Assembly (NCBI GenBank): GCA_024653355.1
Contig: JANLFQ010000001.1
Span: forward strand, 1,076,576 to 1,140,575
Direction of reading: 5' to 3'
From: a candidate division WOR-3 bacterium
GTDB taxonomy: Bacteria > Hydrothermota > Tepidihabitantia > Tepidihabitantales > Tepidihabitantaceae
DNA length: 64,000 bases
The notes beneath the pieces were generated by a model. The model was given only the letters and a program-made list of their open reading frames with translations, had not been told where the DNA came from and ran no database searches. The position numbers were made by a program, and so were the translations under genes. How positions within the stretch are numbered: position 1 is the first letter of the stretch; every line of letters begins with the position of its first letter. Below are positions 63,537 to 64,000 of this stretch, piece by piece.

Positions 63537-64000
63537 ATGACAGAAAAAGCCCCTGTTGAACCGGAAAAATCCGGACCGGACTTTATCCGGCGCATCATCA
63601 ACGAAGACTTAAAGAGTGGCAGGTTTTCGCCGCCGGTGGTCACGCGCTTTCCACCTGAACCCAACGGCTATCTCCACATTGGCCATGCCAAATCTATCTG
63701 CTTAAACTTCGGCATCGCCCGCGAGTACGGCGGCAGGTGCCATCTGCGGTTTGACGACACCAACCCGGAAAAAGAAGAAGAAGAGTTTGTCCGCTCCATC
63801 ATTGAGGATGTCCGCTGGCTCGGGTTTGACTGGGGTGAGCATCTGTACTACGCCTCCGACTACTTTGAGCAGTTGTACCAATGGGCGGTTGAGTTAATCA
63901 AAAAGGGCAAGGCGTATGTCTGCGACCTTTCGCCCGAACAGGTCCGCGAATACCGGGGGACTTTAACCGAACCGGGCAAGGAGAGCCCGTATCGCAACCG
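63537..64000 (+). CDS. glnS: Glutaminyl-tRNA synthetase, N-terminal part
   Basis: The first 154 residues of a class I GlnRS, cut by the window end. Typical N-terminus [15 protein letters not shown], then [26 protein letters not shown] with the HIGH motif, [23 protein letters not shown], and [16 protein letters not shown] lies five to ten bases before the ATG. A direct GlnRS route implies that Gln-tRNA does not depend on an amidotransferase. Confidence 0.94.
   Translation, partial: MTEKAPVEPEKSGPDFIRRIINEDLKSGRFSPPVVTRFPPEPNGYLHIGHAKSICLNFGIAREYGGRCHLRFDDTNPEKEEEEFVRSIIEDVRWLGFDWGEHLYYASDYFEQLYQWAVELIKKGKAYVCDLSPEQVREYRGTLTEPGKESPYRN

Overview
The window is a 64 kb piece of a bacterial chromosome, mostly GC-rich, with tightly packed and frequently overlapping genes and two short accessory zones. 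Secreted proteins here end in Por/FlgD-like C-terminal tails. Together with type IV pilus assembly genes, a TorF-like beta-barrel candidate and a very compact gene layout, this suggests an uncultivated Gram-negative-type lineage of the FCB sphere, for example WOR-3/Stahlbacteria. That placement is an inference from gene content, not a measured phylogeny. TGA is used as an ordinary stop by many genes (purD, the acyl-CoA dehydrogenase, the first epimerase), so the genetic code looks standard.

Layout. 1-2.9 kb: a minus-strand operon (cdaA, folP, rocD). 3.2-7.4 kb: a secreted DNA/RNA nuclease, then serA, a DUF1015 gene and a TGS-type GTPase. 7.5-10.8 kb: uvrC and rtcB. 10.9-12.9 kb: a secreted surface protein interrupted by one in-frame TGA that is followed at the right distance by a bacterial-SECIS-like hairpin. 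12.9-18.4 kb: queH, two paralogous degenerate-nuclease-like proteins, and pilC/pilB. 19-28.5 kb: purD, a YrdC-like/low-molecular-weight phosphatase fusion, acyl-CoA dehydrogenase, dihydrolipoyl dehydrogenase, lipB, then on the minus strand an NrdG-type radical SAM activase, trxB, argF and hslU.

28.6-34 kb is an AT-rich accessory island, all on the minus strand. It holds a Cys-cluster protein of unknown function, a membrane-anchored protein with a phage-head-like zinc motif, and an overlapping ATPase/TOPRIM-like pair typical of anti-phage modules. A sequence with integron attC-like ends lies between two of its genes. 34-41.5 kb returns to core genes: queuosine-precursor transporter, archaeal-type AspRS, gyrB, a DciA-like protein and a DUF58/BatA-like pair. 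41.5-47.6 kb carries an M20 peptidase, a three-gene two-component phosphorelay and an outer-membrane-type protein. 47.7-50.6 kb has two tandem secreted Asp-box proteins, followed by rpmB.

51-60.5 kb: nucleotide-sugar and glycosyltransferase genes on the plus strand converge on a minus-strand operon. That operon is led by a near-consensus promoter and encodes an uncharacterised protein, two BrxD-type (DUF2791) ATPases, an Lhr-like helicase and a translationally coupled glycosyltransferase. It contains BREX-type parts without the BREX methylase or phosphatase and is the best candidate here for an undescribed system. 60.5-61.6 kb is gene-poor with a dispersed repeat. It is followed by two serine tRNAs, gltX and the start of glnS.

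A recurring regulatory theme is sigma70-type promoters (TTGACN, 16-17 nt, TANNNT) whose -10 box sits only 5-11 nt before the start codon. This suggests leaderless or near-leaderless mRNAs for rtcB, the NrdG-type activase, hslU, the queuosine transporter, aspS, dciA and the ATPase/helicase operon. Other genes (serA, the surface proteins, rpmB, glnS, pilB) use conventional AGGAGG sites.
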